Shown: positions 52,700 to 62,773, counted from the first letter of the stretch. The stretch is 64,000 nt of DNA from Bacteroidaceae bacterium (GCA_017427185.1 JAFRTJ010000067.1:35676-99675), one strand, 5' to 3'. Program-made: numbers and translations. The notes: generated by a model not told the origin, from the letters alone.

Positions 52700-53322
52700 T
52701 TCTTTGTCCCTTTATAAATAAGGTATAGTACGACTCCTGCCCCTAAGAGGATCATGGCGATCTTCAGGTAACCAGAATATTCGGCTACTGTAGAGTCCAA
52801 CTTGTCATAGGGAACCACACTGGCCAGATAGAATCCGATTGCTGCCAGTATAGAGTTCCATACACCAGCTCCCAACGCTGTGTAACCAATGAATTTTCCA
52901 AAGTCCATCTTTGCCAGACCTGCAGGGATGCTAATCAGTTGTCGAACGGCTGGAACCAATCTCCCCACAAAAGTTCCAATGGCTCCATGCTTCTGGAAAT
53001 ATTGTTCTGCCTGTTCAACCTTTTCTTGGTCTATCAGACACATGTGCCCCCATCGGCTATTGGCAAACTTGTATATGATAGGTCTGCCCAAATAAAGGGC
53101 AAGCCCGTAGTTGACTACGGCTCCAATTATGGCGCCTAGTGTGGCTGCTATTACGATTAGGATAACGTTTTGTTCCCCATTTGCTGCTGCCATATAGGCG
53201 GCAGGAGGCACGACAACCTCGCTGGGGAAAGGAATGAAGCTGCTCTCGATGGCCATTAGTAGACAGATGACCCAATAGGTGAGATGCTTCAGACACCAAG
53301 CTATGAATGGTAGACTCTCCAT
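52696..53322 (-). CDS. DedA-family (SNARE-associated) membrane protein
   Basis: The 208-residue protein has four to five membrane segments. The DedA signature is present: SSFIPFPSEVVVPPAAYMA near residue 27 and FVGRLVPAVRQLISIPAGLAK near residue 118, the latter with the conserved Arg and Gly-Arg-Pro residues. DedA proteins are linked to membrane lipid-carrier recycling and envelope homeostasis. The start overlaps the stop of the glycosyltransferase as TGATG. Confidence 0.9.
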   Translation of the reverse strand: MESLPFIAWCLKHLTYWVICLLMAIESSFIPFPSEVVVPPAAYMAAANGEQNVILIVIAATLGAIIGAVVNYGLALYLGRPIIYKFANSRWGHMCLIDQEKVEQAEQYFQKHGAIGTFVGRLVPAVRQLISIPAGLAKMDFGKFIGYTALGAGVWNSILAAIGFYLASVVPYDKLDSTVAEYSGYLKIAMILLGAGVVLYLIYKGTKK

Positions 53323-54476
53323 CAGATGAATTTTTTACGAAATGTTTGCTTGTTGCTGAACCGCCAACGTAAATATGCCGTGATATCCCATAAGGGCAAT
53401 AGGTTGACCATCAGGGGCAAAGTGAAATGAAATGTTTTGGCTCCCAGGGCTTTTGCCGTATAGTTGAAGCAATAGTCACGTGTGATTAAATGTATCAGCC
53501 ATAAAAGTATAAATCCTCCTATCACGTAGTAATTGGGATAATGCCAGATAGCAAAGGGGATGAGGACCATGTTGAATGCTGGTTGCAAAAGGGCCAGACA
53601 AGCGTACCAGGTTCGGTAGAGGCACGAATGCTTCATGTGACGACGCGTTTCCATGAAGAAGACTTGATCTTGCCGCCAATGATGGTCGGAATGAGGCGTG
53701 TCCTGCGTTAAGATAGCTTGAGGTGTCAGGACCGTAGTGAAACGTCCTCTTTCCACATTGTTGTTTACCATGAGTTCTTCGGCTCCTGCAATCAGGTTGG
53801 CATGTGCGGCGAATCCTTGGTGGTCCATGAATTTACTGCGTCGATAACAAATGCAGTTACCATCGGACCTGTATGGGGCATGACGTTCGTTAAATGGGAT
53901 CCATAGCATTTGTTGCCATAGTTTCATAAACTGCCATTTGTGAGCATTCCAACCATGGACTTCCCCATAGTGTACGAAAGCCTGTACGGCATCCTTTTCT
54001 GGCGAGCATGAAACACATAGATTACTTAGCCATTCTGTGTTTGAGGGGTTACAATCAGGATTGAGCAGTACTACCCATTCATTATCAGCTGCCTTAATGC
54101 CAAGAGTCAAGGCGAGGCGTTGAAGGCTTATGTCGCGAGCGGTGGCAGGAGTGGCTGTATGTCGCAAATTGGGATACTCCTCTTCAAGAGCTTCCAGTAA
54201 GGGTATCGTCTCGTCTGAGCTGTTTATGTCTACCACGATGACCTCAAAATCTTTGGGATAATCTTGCCCAAGCAGGACTGGTAGTTTTTGGCGTAGCAAA
54301 CTCTCTTGGTTGTGGGTGACCATAATAACGCTGACAGAAGGAACCTCTTTTGTTTCTGTACGAGCCTTTCTTGCCATTTTGCCTAGTTTCTTGTAATGCA
54401 GGCAACGCAACATAGATAGTATCCACAACAATAGTGTTAAGCCATAAAGAGGAACGAGTTCCATTCTTTCTTTCAA
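53322..54476 (-). CDS. Membrane-anchored family 2 glycosyltransferase
   Basis: The 384-residue protein has an N-terminal membrane segment (about 8-22). A GT-A domain follows: VSVIMVTHNQESLLRQ, VIVVDINSSDET, and the Asp-X-Asp-like LLNPDCNPS. Two or three C-terminal membrane helices lie at about 295-360. This layout fits processive or lipid-linked GT2 enzymes. It lies 22 bases after lysA and directly ahead of DedA. Sugar and acceptor are unknown. Confidence 0.82.
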   Translation of the reverse strand: MKERMELVPLYGLTLLLWILSMLRCLHYKKLGKMARKARTETKEVPSVSVIMVTHNQESLLRQKLPVLLGQDYPKDFEVIVVDINSSDETIPLLEALEEEYPNLRHTATPATARDISLQRLALTLGIKAADNEWVVLLNPDCNPSNTEWLSNLCVSCSPEKDAVQAFVHYGEVHGWNAHKWQFMKLWQQMLWIPFNERHAPYRSDGNCICYRRSKFMDHQGFAAHANLIAGAEELMVNNNVERGRFTTVLTPQAILTQDTPHSDHHWRQDQVFFMETRRHMKHSCLYRTWYACLALLQPAFNMVLIPFAIWHYPNYYVIGGFILLWLIHLITRDYCFNYTAKALGAKTFHFTLPLMVNLLPLWDITAYLRWRFSNKQTFRKKFI

Positions 54477-54498
54477 TTGGTTGATTTGGGGATTTCAA

Positions 54499-55653
54499 CT
54501 AGATGTCTTCGCTAACGTAACCTTGTGGAATCGAGCGGCAGTTGTATTGACTTGCCATAATTTCGCCATAGGCACCTGCTGAACGAATGGCGAGTAGGTC
54601 TCCACGTTTGGTTTCTGCCATGGGGTAGTCCTTTACGAAGGTGTCGCTGCTTTCACAAATAGGGCCTACTACATCGTAAATCTCTGTAGGAGCTTTGCTG
54701 GTCAGATTCTCCACTTTATGGTATGCGTCGTAGAGGGCAGGGCGTATGAGTTCCGTCATGCCAGCGTCCACAATGACGAACTTCTTCGTACTTCCTTGTT
54801 TCACATAAAGACAACGTGTCATCAGATTGCCGCATTGCCCAACAACTGCACGCCCCAACTCGAAGTGCAGATGTTGTCCTGGGCGGAGTTTCAGGTGTTG
54901 GGAATAGGTGTCGAAATATTTCTTGAAATCAGGAATGGGACGTCCGTCCGGATTCTCGTAATCGATACCAAGACCGCCTCCTACATTGATGTTCTTCACC
55001 TCCTTGACACCTTCTGCTTCAAGTCGATCTTGCAACTCGTTGATACGATAGCATAGTGCGATGAAATTATCCATATCCAGGATCTGGCTTCCGATATGGA
55101 AATGTAGTCCCACAAAAGTCACGTTGGGGAGTGAATCGGCCAATTTGATGACTTTCTCCATATCCTCCATTGCAATTCCGAACTTGTTCTCAGCCAAGCC
55201 TGTGGTAATATTGCTGTGCGTGTGTGCATCCACGTTAGGATTGATGCGGAAACTCACGTGAGCCATCTTGTTCATGCGACAGGCTATCTCGTTGATTACC
55301 TCCAGTTCAGGAATACTTTCCACGTTGAAGTATTGGATACCAACTTTCAATCCCAGCTCTATTTCCCAGTCACATTTCCCTACACCTGCAAAAACGATCT
55401 CGTCAGCGGGAAATCCTGCCTTCAGGCAAGCCTCTATTTCACCTCCGCTCACGCAATCCGCTCCCATTCCAGCAGCTATGATGTGGCGCAGGACTTTAGG
55501 ATTGGCACATGCCTTGACAGCATAGTGGAGATGATATCCTGCATGCTTGTCAGTTTCGGCCTTGATGGCACTTAGTGTCTCATCCAGCAGTTCCGTGTCA
55601 TAGTAATAGAAAGGAGTGCGGAGTGTTTTGAATTTTTCGATTGGGAATCTCAT
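54499..55653 (-). CDS. lysA: Diaminopimelate decarboxylase
   Basis: The 384-residue PLP enzyme of fold type III has HYAVKACAN with Lys47 as the PLP lysine, GLHFHIGSQI, GGGLGIDYENPDGRPIPDF and VGPICESSDTF, the last with the Cys that acts from the other subunit. It makes L-lysine from meso-diaminopimelate. It follows lysC by 44 bases, so the pair covers the first and last steps of lysine synthesis. Confidence 0.95.
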   Translation of the reverse strand: MRFPIEKFKTLRTPFYYYDTELLDETLSAIKAETDKHAGYHLHYAVKACANPKVLRHIIAAGMGADCVSGGEIEACLKAGFPADEIVFAGVGKCDWEIELGLKVGIQYFNVESIPELEVINEIACRMNKMAHVSFRINPNVDAHTHSNITTGLAENKFGIAMEDMEKVIKLADSLPNVTFVGLHFHIGSQILDMDNFIALCYRINELQDRLEAEGVKEVKNINVGGGLGIDYENPDGRPIPDFKKYFDTYSQHLKLRPGQHLHFELGRAVVGQCGNLMTRCLYVKQGSTKKFVIVDAGMTELIRPALYDAYHKVENLTSKAPTEIYDVVGPICESSDTFVKDYPMAETKRGDLLAIRSAGAYGEIMASQYNCRSIPQGYVSEDI

Positions 55654-55697
55654 AACGCAGATCGTGATGTCTTGGGGAATGTGTTCTGTTATTGTTC

Positions 55698-57017
55698 TTA
55701 ATCTTTGAAGAGTGTTTCGCTCAAGGCTTGCAAGGTACGTTTCTTATGCTCTTTTCTGACCAGGAAGGAAATGTTGTGGCTTGAACCTCCAAAGCTGATC
55801 ATGCGAACGGGAACATCGCGTAAGGCTTCACATGCAATCGTTTCGAAGCCAATGTTTTCAGGCCCCAAGTCACCCACTACACAGATAATCACCATGTCCT
55901 TGTCCACATTGACTGTTCCGTATTTCTTCAATTCGTCAATGATGTCGGTCAGGTGGGTTGGGTTGTCGATTGTCACGCTCACGCCCACTTCGCTTGTGCA
56001 TACCATGTCGATGCTGGTCTTGTAGGATTCAAAGATTTCGAATACTTTGCGTAGAAAACCATAAGCGAGAAGCATTCTGCTGCTTTGGATTTGCACGCAC
56101 GTAATGTTGTCTTTGGCAGCTACAGCCTTGATGGTACCATGCTGGAAAATGTTGTTGATGATGGTGCCAGGAGCCGTTGGGTCCATCGTGTTAAGCAGTC
56201 GGACGGGAACGCCGGCAAACTTGGCAGGTTGGATACAGGTGGGATGCAGGATTTTTGCTCCAAAATATGCCAACTCAGCCGCTTCCTCGAAATGCATTTG
56301 TCGTACGGGCTTCGTGTTTTCCACGATGCGTGGATCATTGTTGTGCATTCCATCAATGTCGGTCCATATCTGGATCTCTTCCGCTTGAATGGCTGCGCCC
56401 AGCAAACAGGCTGAATAGTCACTGCCGCCTCGCAACAGATTGTCTATTTCACCGTAGGCATTTCGGCAGATGAATCCCTGTGTGATATATACGTCATAAT
56501 TGGGATTGTTCTTGAGGGCTTCGTTTATCTTCTCCTTGATGTAATTGAAGTCTGGTTCTGCATTCTTGTCTGTACGCACGATATCCAAGGCTGAGAGCAG
56601 AAGGACTTTTACACCACATTCCTTCATATAATTGGTCACCATGTTGGTGCTCATGATTTCCCCTTGTGCTAAAATGACCTTTTCTTCGAAGGATGTGAAA
56701 TGAACTTTCGTGAAGGAACGTAGATAATCGAACTCTTCTTGGAGGAAGTTGCGGGTCTTCTTGCGCCATTCGTCGCTCTTGTAAAGCGTCTCCACATGCT
56801 CCATGTATTTCTGCTCCAATCTGTTGATGATGGTGTTTGCTCCTTCTGGATTCTTCTTGTAGAGGTAATCGGAAATTTCCACCAGGGTATTCGTTGTTCC
56901 AGACATGGCAGAGAGGACTACCAGATTGGCGACTCCATTCTTTGTGATCAGTTGGGACACTTCTTGCATCCGTTGTGGTGTACCTACGGATGTACCACCA
57001 AATTTTAGGACTTTCAT
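55698..57017 (-). CDS. lysC: Aspartate kinase (monofunctional)
   Basis: The 439-residue enzyme begins MKVLKFGGTSVGTPQRM. It has the FICRNAYGEIDNLLRGGSDY substrate block and GMHNNDPRIV. Two ACT domains follow at the C-terminus (about 300-430, VCTSEVGVSVTIDNP), so lysine or threonine feedback is likely. It is not fused to homoserine dehydrogenase. Together with lysA it is embedded between his genes and envelope genes. Confidence 0.94.
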   Translation of the reverse strand: MKVLKFGGTSVGTPQRMQEVSQLITKNGVANLVVLSAMSGTTNTLVEISDYLYKKNPEGANTIINRLEQKYMEHVETLYKSDEWRKKTRNFLQEEFDYLRSFTKVHFTSFEEKVILAQGEIMSTNMVTNYMKECGVKVLLLSALDIVRTDKNAEPDFNYIKEKINEALKNNPNYDVYITQGFICRNAYGEIDNLLRGGSDYSACLLGAAIQAEEIQIWTDIDGMHNNDPRIVENTKPVRQMHFEEAAELAYFGAKILHPTCIQPAKFAGVPVRLLNTMDPTAPGTIINNIFQHGTIKAVAAKDNITCVQIQSSRMLLAYGFLRKVFEIFESYKTSIDMVCTSEVGVSVTIDNPTHLTDIIDELKKYGTVNVDKDMVIICVVGDLGPENIGFETIACEALRDVPVRMISFGGSSHNISFLVRKEHKKRTLQALSETLFKD

Positions 57018-57046
57018 TTTTTTTTATCTTATGCTTAGTTTTTGTT

Positions 57047-57712
57047 TTATCTTTCTTTTGTGAAGATTCCTTCTGTGCAACGGTATACGCTACCAGGGAA
57101 GTATTCTGGCCATTGCAGGTTGTGGGTGCTTACCAGGATTGCCGTTTGGTTCTGGCGTCGTATCTCGTCCAGTTGAGCCAAAATCAGTTCTCCACTTTCT
57201 GGGTCGAGGTTGCCTGTCGGTTCATCGGCCAGAATCATCTTAGGGTTGTTCAGAAACGCGCGGGCGATGCAGATACGTTGCTGTTCACCTCCTGAGAGTT
57301 CATGGACACGTTTTTCCAGTTTGTCTTCCAGTTTCACTAGACTCAACACTTCTGCGATGCGTTCGTTGCGTTCTTCTTTGTTCTCCCATCCTGTGGAGCG
57401 TAGCACGAAATCCAGATTCTGCCTCACGTTGCGATCAGGCAAGAGTTGGAAATCTTGGAACACGATGCCTAGTTGTCGACGCAAGGAAGGGAGATATTTT
57501 GTCTTCAATGTGGTGAGCTCGTATCCAAGAATTTCAGCTTGGTCACCTTCTACGGGCAGTTCGCCATACATGGTTTTCATCAGCGAGGTCTTGCCGCTTC
57601 CTACGGCTCCTACGAGATATACCATCTCCCCTTCGTTTACCTGGAGGTTCACGTGGTCCAGTACGACACTTTCTCCTTGCTTGACAGAAACGTTTTTATA
57701 GTCTAGTATCAT
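57047..57712 (-). CDS. FtsE-like ABC transporter ATPase
   Basis: The 221-residue ATPase has Walker [10 protein letters not shown] (about 36-44), signature LSGGEQQR, Walker [10 protein letters not shown] and an H-loop STHN. Length and sequence are close to FtsE/LolD. No permease (FtsX) lies beside it. In this run it falls between hisIE and lysC. It may serve cell division with an FtsX encoded elsewhere. Confidence 0.85.
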   Translation of the reverse strand: MILDYKNVSVKQGESVVLDHVNLQVNEGEMVYLVGAVGSGKTSLMKTMYGELPVEGDQAEILGYELTTLKTKYLPSLRRQLGIVFQDFQLLPDRNVRQNLDFVLRSTGWENKEERNERIAEVLSLVKLEDKLEKRVHELSGGEQQRICIARAFLNNPKMILADEPTGNLDPESGELILAQLDEIRRQNQTAILVSTHNLQWPEYFPGSVYRCTEGIFTKER

Positions 57713-57728
57713 GATGGATTCTTTTGTG

Positions 57729-58361
57729 TTAATGTTTTTTCCAGCCTGGATTGTGGCGTACCATCAGTTCGCGTGCCATGTCTTCGATGCGCAGCCCTTT
57801 GCTGGTGAGCAGTACAATCAAGTGATAGAGCATGTCTGAACCCTCGTAGATGAGTCTGTCGTTCGTTCCGTTGGTAGCTTCAATAACCAATTCCAATGCT
57901 TCTTCTCCCACTTTTTGGGCCATGCGGTTGAGCCCATCCTTGAAGAGGGAAGTCGTATAGCTGCCTTCTGGCATCTCCTCGTGTCTTTTCTCGATGAAGT
58001 CGCTCAGCGTAGAGAGGAAGATCAGTGGGTTTGGCTCGTTTGTCTCACCCCAGCAGGTGTCAGTGCCCGTATGGCAGGTTGGGCCGTCAGGGTGTACGCT
58101 GACAAGCAACGTGTCGTTGTCACAATCACATTTCATGTCCACTAGATGCAGATAGTTGCCACTGGTCTCTCCCTTCGTCCAAAGGCATTGTCTGCTTCTG
58201 CTATAGAAAGTGACGAGTTGGGTCTCGATGGTTTTCTCGTAAGCTTGCTGGTTCATATATCCCAGCATCAGCACTTTTTGGGTGTCTGCATCCTGAATGA
58301 TGGCGGGAACTAGTCCTCCGCATTTCTCGAAATCTATTGTCATATTGTTTTGCGGATTCAT
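57729..58361 (-). CDS. hisI: Phosphoribosyl-AMP cyclohydrolase / phosphoribosyl-ATP pyrophosphatase
   Basis: The 210-residue fusion (HisIE) has an N-terminal cyclohydrolase (VLMLGYMNQQAYEKTIET, SGNYLHLVDMKCDCDNDTLL with metal cysteines) and a C-terminal pyrophosphatase (KVGEEALELVIEA). It performs steps two and three of histidine synthesis. Met7 is an alternative start. Confidence 0.95.
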   Translation of the reverse strand: MNPQNNMTIDFEKCGGLVPAIIQDADTQKVLMLGYMNQQAYEKTIETQLVTFYSRSRQCLWTKGETSGNYLHLVDMKCDCDNDTLLVSVHPDGPTCHTGTDTCWGETNEPNPLIFLSTLSDFIEKRHEEMPEGSYTTSLFKDGLNRMAQKVGEEALELVIEATNGTNDRLIYEGSDMLYHLIVLLTSKGLRIEDMARELMVRHNPGWKKH

Positions 58362-58397
58362 CTGATATCTTGTTAGCTATTGGCTTTTGGACGTTGG

Positions 58398-59186
58398 TTA
58401 GTGGCTTTCTCTTTCTTTTAAGAGGGTTTCCTGCATTCTCACGTTGATTCCTTGCTGGCTGAGGTATCGTTTCAGGTCGGGGATACTGATCTCCGCGAAA
58501 TGGAAAACACTGGCTGCCAGGGCCGCGTCAGCTTGTCCCAGGATGAAAGCATCCCGGAAATGTTCCATGCTGCCTGCTCCACCTGATGCGATGACAGGGA
58601 TGGTGAGCTCTTGCGAGAGACGGTTTAGTGCCTCGTTGGCAAATCCTGTCTTCACTCCATCGTGGTTCATGCTGGTAAAGAGGATTTCACCAGCTCCTCG
58701 TTGGTTCGCCTCGTATGCCCACTCGAAGAGTCCTCTTTGGGTAGGTATGCGTCCGCCGTTGAGGTAGCAAGTCCATCCTTGCTCGTCTTGTTTTGCATCG
58801 ATAGCCACCACGCATACCTGGCTACCGAAATGGTGTGCTATCTCGTCGATGAGTTCTGGGCGTCTCAAGGCAGCGCTGTTGATGCTTACCTTGTCAGCTC
58901 CAGCGTTCAGCATAGCTTCCACGTCACGCAATTCACTGATACCCCCTCCTACGGTGAATGGAATGCTGATCTCAGCTGCCACACGCTCCACCATGTCGGC
59001 AAAGGTCTTGCGTCCTTCGTGACTGGCTGTGATGTCGAGAAAGACGAGCTCATCGGCACCTTGTTCGCTATAGGTTCTTCCCAATTCCACGGGGTCACCA
59101 GCGTGTCGCAGGTTCAGGAAATTGGTTCCTTTCACGGTTTGACCATTCTTCACGTCGAGGCAAGGTATGATTCTTTTAGCCAGCAT
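58398..59186 (-). CDS. hisF: Imidazole glycerol phosphate synthase, cyclase subunit
   Basis: The 262-residue TIM barrel begins [20 protein letters not shown] (Asp11). It has [26 protein letters not shown] (second catalytic Asp) and [15 protein letters not shown]. It uses ammonia from HisH to form imidazole glycerol phosphate and AICAR. hisA ends three bases before its start. Confidence 0.96.
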   Translation of the reverse strand: MLAKRIIPCLDVKNGQTVKGTNFLNLRHAGDPVELGRTYSEQGADELVFLDITASHEGRKTFADMVERVAAEISIPFTVGGGISELRDVEAMLNAGADKVSINSAALRRPELIDEIAHHFGSQVCVVAIDAKQDEQGWTCYLNGGRIPTQRGLFEWAYEANQRGAGEILFTSMNHDGVKTGFANEALNRLSQELTIPVIASGGAGSMEHFRDAFILGQADAALAASVFHFAEISIPDLKRYLSQQGINVRMQETLLKERESH

Positions 59187-59189
59187 TTT

Positions 59190-59921
59190 TCAGTTGTCTT
59201 GTGGGAAAAGGGTTAGTAGTTCTTTCGTGTCGATGCGTCCCTCGTAGATGGCTTTGCCAAAGACTACGGCAGGGATACCTGCTTGGTCCAGATGGATGAT
59301 ATCCTGAAGGGAGCTTACGCCTCCACTGGCGATGAGATGACATGTGGGGTAAGCTTTCCTCAAGGTCTTGTAGAGCTCGACGGCTGGCCCTTGTAGCATG
59401 CCGTCGCGGCTGATTTCCGTGCAGAGCACATTGCGAGTGCCTGCTTGCATGTATTGGGTGAGGAATTCGGGCAGTTCGATACAGCTTTCTTCCTGCCATC
59501 CGTTGATGCTTACTTTGCCGTTTCTGACGTCGGCACCCAAGACCAGTCGATCTGCCCCGTAGGTTTGCAACCACTCAAGGTATAGCTGGGGGGCCGTCAC
59601 GGCGATGCTTCCTATGGTCACCATGGCTGCTCCTGCGCTGAAGGCTTTTTCCAGATCTTCTTGTGTCTTCAGACCGCCTCCGAAGTCCACTTTCAGTCGT
59701 GTCTGGCTGGTGATGCGCTTGAGGGTAGCGTCGTTGACTACATGCTTGCTCTTGGCTCCGTCGAGATCCACCACATGGAGTCGCTTGAAACCCTGTTGCT
59801 CGAAATCCTGGGCGATGGCTGCCGGGTCATTGGAGTAGACTTTCTTCGTGCCGTAGTCGCCTTTGGTCAGACGTACGCACTTGCCGTCGATGATGTCTAT
59901 AGCAGGAATCAGTTCTATCAT
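59190..59921 (-). CDS. hisA: ProFAR isomerase
   Basis: The protein is 243 residues from ATG 59921 (MIELIPAIDIIDGKCVRLTK), whose ATGA overlaps the hisH stop. The frame is open further upstream, but only as a shadow of hisH. The Asp of PAIDI (Asp9), VDFGGGLKT and SGGVSSLQDI mark the barrel. It isomerises ProFAR to PRFAR. Confidence 0.95.
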   Translation of the reverse strand: MIELIPAIDIIDGKCVRLTKGDYGTKKVYSNDPAAIAQDFEQQGFKRLHVVDLDGAKSKHVVNDATLKRITSQTRLKVDFGGGLKTQEDLEKAFSAGAAMVTIGSIAVTAPQLYLEWLQTYGADRLVLGADVRNGKVSINGWQEESCIELPEFLTQYMQAGTRNVLCTEISRDGMLQGPAVELYKTLRKAYPTCHLIASGGVSSLQDIIHLDQAGIPAVVFGKAIYEGRIDTKELLTLFPQDN

Positions 59922-60523
59922 AGAGCCAGAAAGTTTTTCAGGATTCGCTCGCCCACGCTTCCACTCTTTTCCGGATGAAATTGTGTGGCATAGAAATTGT
60001 CTCTGTGCAGAGCAGCGCTGAAGGGTAGAATGTATTCGGTCTCGGCAATGGTCCAGGGGCATAAAGGTACATAGAAGCTATGGACAAAGTATACGAATTC
60101 ACCGTTGTGGAAGCCTTGGAAGAGTTCATCTGGGGAGCTTTTGGGGGTATGGACCTTCAGGTCGTTCCATCCCATGTGGGGCACTTTGTCCTCGTGGCGT
60201 TGTGGCTGGAAGCGCAGAACGTCCGTTTCGAAGATACCTAGGCAATCCACATCTCCTTCTTCTGAATGGCGGCACATGAGCTGTTGCCCGATGCAGATGC
60301 CTAAGATGGGCTGCTTCAGGTTGCAGATTACTTCGTCCAGACGGTGCTCTCTCAGGTAACGCATGGCGTGGCTGGCTTCCCCCTGGCCGGGGAAGAGCAC
60401 CTTATCGGCTTTCTGAAGGTCCTCAGGATCGTCCGTCAGTACAGGTTTCACACCCATCCGCTGGAGGGCATGGATGACGGAGTATATATTTCCTGCATTG
60501 TACTTGACTACGGCAACATTCAT
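59918..60523 (-). CDS. hisH: Imidazole glycerol phosphate synthase, glutaminase subunit
   Basis: The 201-residue class I glutaminase has the nucleophile Cys77 in ILGICIGQQLM and the His-Glu pair in QFHPEKS near the C-terminus. LFPGQGEASHAM is the oxyanion strand. It is the first his gene of the run; hisG, hisD, hisC and hisB are not here. Confidence 0.95.
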   Translation of the reverse strand: MNVAVVKYNAGNIYSVIHALQRMGVKPVLTDDPEDLQKADKVLFPGQGEASHAMRYLREHRLDEVICNLKQPILGICIGQQLMCRHSEEGDVDCLGIFETDVLRFQPQRHEDKVPHMGWNDLKVHTPKSSPDELFQGFHNGEFVYFVHSFYVPLCPWTIAETEYILPFSAALHRDNFYATQFHPEKSGSVGERILKNFLAL

Positions 60524-60546
60524 AGCTTCTTACGTTTTCTGGGGTG

Positions 60547-60554
60547 CAAAGGTA
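60547..60554 (-). promoter_or_regulatory. -7 element for the his run
   Basis: The minus strand reads TACCTTTG, 24 bases upstream of the hisH start codon. Confidence 0.65.
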
Positions 60555-60584
60555 CGTTTTTTTGTTCAATAATCGATGGTTTTC

Positions 60585-62123
60585 CTATACGTTTTTAACC
60601 AAGAATAGACTATGGTCTATGCATTTGGGCAATTCACTCTGGTAATGGGTCACCATCACGATGGTCTTGTGGTTGCGCTGGGCAAACGTGTCTATCACCT
60701 CTTTTACCAACGCACGGTGGCGGTTGTCGAGCCCGTGTAGCGGTTCGTCCAGGATGAGCAGCTCAGGGTCCTTCACGAAGGCTCGAGCCAAGAGGCAGAG
60801 GCGTTGCTCTCCACTGCTAAGCTTCAGGAAGGTGCGGTCCCTCAATCCTGCTATGCCGAAGACCTCCATCCATTGCTGGCAAGTCTCGCGCTGGCTGGGT
60901 TTGGGACGCGTGTAAAGCCCTACGGAGTCATTCAGCCCGCTTGCCACGATATCGATGGCTGGAAGGTCTTTCTGATAGGCTCTGTGCATCTCTGGGCTGA
61001 CGTATCCGATATGTTTCTTTATCTCCCAGATGCTTTCTCCACTGCCTCTCTTGTGGCCGAAAAGTTCGATGTGGCAGGCATAGGCTTGAGGGTTGTCGGC
61101 GCAGACGAGGCTCAGCAGGGTGCTTTTCCCTGATCCGTTCTCGCCAGTGAGTGCCCATCGTTGTCCTTCGTGAACAGTCCAGTTGAGGTCTTTCAGGATG
61201 GTTCGCTGGCCGAAACGGATGCTCACATTGCAGAACTTCAGTATTTCGCCACCCTTTTGTGGATAGAAAGATTGTTCGCCGTATTCCCTTTCTGGGAGTC
61301 CGAGGATCCATTCTCTGCGTTCTGGGGGCAGAATGGGATGGGGGAGAGGTGCGCGGCTACTGATGTATTCCTTGCGCGTGATTTTCGGCCCCAGGCACAA
61401 TCCATCGATGGGCAGTACATGGGTGATGAAGGATGGCAGGTCGTCGGTCTTGCTCAGGACGAGGATGACCAGGAGGTCAGTTTCACGGATGAGGCTTTCC
61501 AGGAGGTCACGCAACTGGTCCCTCGTCTGTGCGTCCAAGCCAATGAAGGGATTGTCGATGATAAGCATGCGCGGTCCGCCCACTAAGGCTTTGGTCAGCT
61601 GGAATTTGCGCAATTCTCCGCTACTGAGGGTCACGATGTACTTCTCCAAAAGTGTCTCCAGATGGAACATGCCGTAGAGTTTCTCCCTGAGAGTCTTCCT
61701 GCGCTGACTGCTCAGTCTTCTCTGCTCCGGATCCAGTCCTTGCCCCATGCTCTGTTCGGCATGCTCGAAGGCCTCTTCCAGCAGGGCGCCTACGGTGGGG
61801 GTGTCTTCGCTGATTTCGTGCTGGTTCCATCGTAGCTGATAGCAATAGTTCCCGTCGTTGTCGCCGTAGGAATCGCGGAAACTGATGTATTTCAGGTTCT
61901 CGCTGACCAGTCTCATGGGAGAGGGACTGAAATCGTATTCCACCTCGTTCATCAGCAGAGGATAGTGCCCCGTAAGAACCTCGACCAACCTGCTTTTGCC
62001 CGCCGCATTGTCGCCCACGATGGCCACTTGCTCGCCCTCCAGGATTTCCATGTTGATGGGCTCAGCCATGCGCCACGCAGGGTGTCGTGTCACTCCGTTC
62101 CTTATTCTTATGATAGGTTTCAT
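60585..62123 (-). CDS. Duplicated ABC ATPase, ModF-like
   Basis: The 512-residue cytoplasmic protein has two nucleotide-binding domains. Unit 1 has VGDNAAGKSRL (about 36-46), TLSSGELRKF and LIIDNPFIGLD. Unit 2 has TGENGSGKSTLL (about 333), KLSSGEQRL and LLILDEPLHGLD. It resembles ModF/PhrA, the molybdate-linked double ATPase, with no permease nearby. Its start overlaps the ruvC stop by four bases. Function in Bacteroidetes is not established. Confidence 0.75.
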   Translation of the reverse strand: MKPIIRIRNGVTRHPAWRMAEPINMEILEGEQVAIVGDNAAGKSRLVEVLTGHYPLLMNEVEYDFSPSPMRLVSENLKYISFRDSYGDNDGNYCYQLRWNQHEISEDTPTVGALLEEAFEHAEQSMGQGLDPEQRRLSSQRRKTLREKLYGMFHLETLLEKYIVTLSSGELRKFQLTKALVGGPRMLIIDNPFIGLDAQTRDQLRDLLESLIRETDLLVILVLSKTDDLPSFITHVLPIDGLCLGPKITRKEYISSRAPLPHPILPPERREWILGLPEREYGEQSFYPQKGGEILKFCNVSIRFGQRTILKDLNWTVHEGQRWALTGENGSGKSTLLSLVCADNPQAYACHIELFGHKRGSGESIWEIKKHIGYVSPEMHRAYQKDLPAIDIVASGLNDSVGLYTRPKPSQRETCQQWMEVFGIAGLRDRTFLKLSSGEQRLCLLARAFVKDPELLILDEPLHGLDNRHRALVKEVIDTFAQRNHKTIVMVTHYQSELPKCIDHSLFLVKNV

Positions 62124-62680
62124 CTTCCTTTCACCCTTTCCTGATTCTTGTTGGCAAAGTCTTTCCAGCTTCTGTATTTCTTGTCCGTTTCAGGGCGGTC
62201 CATCTGCAGGAAATGGCAGTAGGCAGCTCCCAAGGCATCCGTTGCATCGAGGAACTTGCCCATTTCCTCGGGTGAGAGCTTCAGCATGCGTCGAAGCATG
62301 TCTGCCACCTGCTCCTTGTGGGCATTGCCATTGCCCGTGATAGCCATCTTGATTTTGGTGGGCGCGTATTCCGTGATGGGTACCTGGTGGTGGATGGCGG
62401 CAGCCATAGCCACTCCCTGCGAGCGCCCCAGCTTCAGCATGCTCTGCACGTTCTTTCCAAAGAAGGGAGCCTCGATGGCCATCTCGTCGGGCAGGTAAGC
62501 GTCGATGATGCCGCTCACGCGCTCGAAGATATGCCCCAGCTTCAGGTAATGGTCTGCGTACTTGCGCAGGTCAATCACTCCCAGCGCCAGCATCTCGGCC
62601 TGCTTGCCCTGAACCTTCAGCACTCCGTATCCCATGATGTTCGTGCCAGGGTCTATTCCCAAGATGATCTTTTCTGTCAT
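62120..62680 (-). CDS. ruvC: Holliday junction endonuclease RuvC
   Basis: The 186-residue nuclease begins with ILGIDPGTNIMGYGV, holding the first catalytic Asp. It has AIEAPFFGKNVQSMLKLGRSQG (second acidic residue) and a C-terminal LDATDALGAAYCH with the closing Asp pair. It resolves Holliday junctions with RuvAB. It is upstream of, and coupled to, the ModF-like ATPase. Confidence 0.95.
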   Translation of the reverse strand: MTEKIILGIDPGTNIMGYGVLKVQGKQAEMLALGVIDLRKYADHYLKLGHIFERVSGIIDAYLPDEMAIEAPFFGKNVQSMLKLGRSQGVAMAAAIHHQVPITEYAPTKIKMAITGNGNAHKEQVADMLRRMLKLSPEEMGKFLDATDALGAAYCHFLQMDRPETDKKYRSWKDFANKNQERVKGR

Positions 62681-62765
62681 CCGAACTTTATTTTCTCCTT
62701 GATAGCCTCGTATCCTGCAATCCTTTTATGCGACTCCCTTGGGTGTTCCTATAGGAAATCGCGCA

Positions 62766-62773
62766 CAAAGATA
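62766..62773 (-). promoter_or_regulatory. -7 element for ruvC
   Basis: The minus strand reads TATCTTTG about 86 bases before the ruvC start. Confidence 0.5.
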
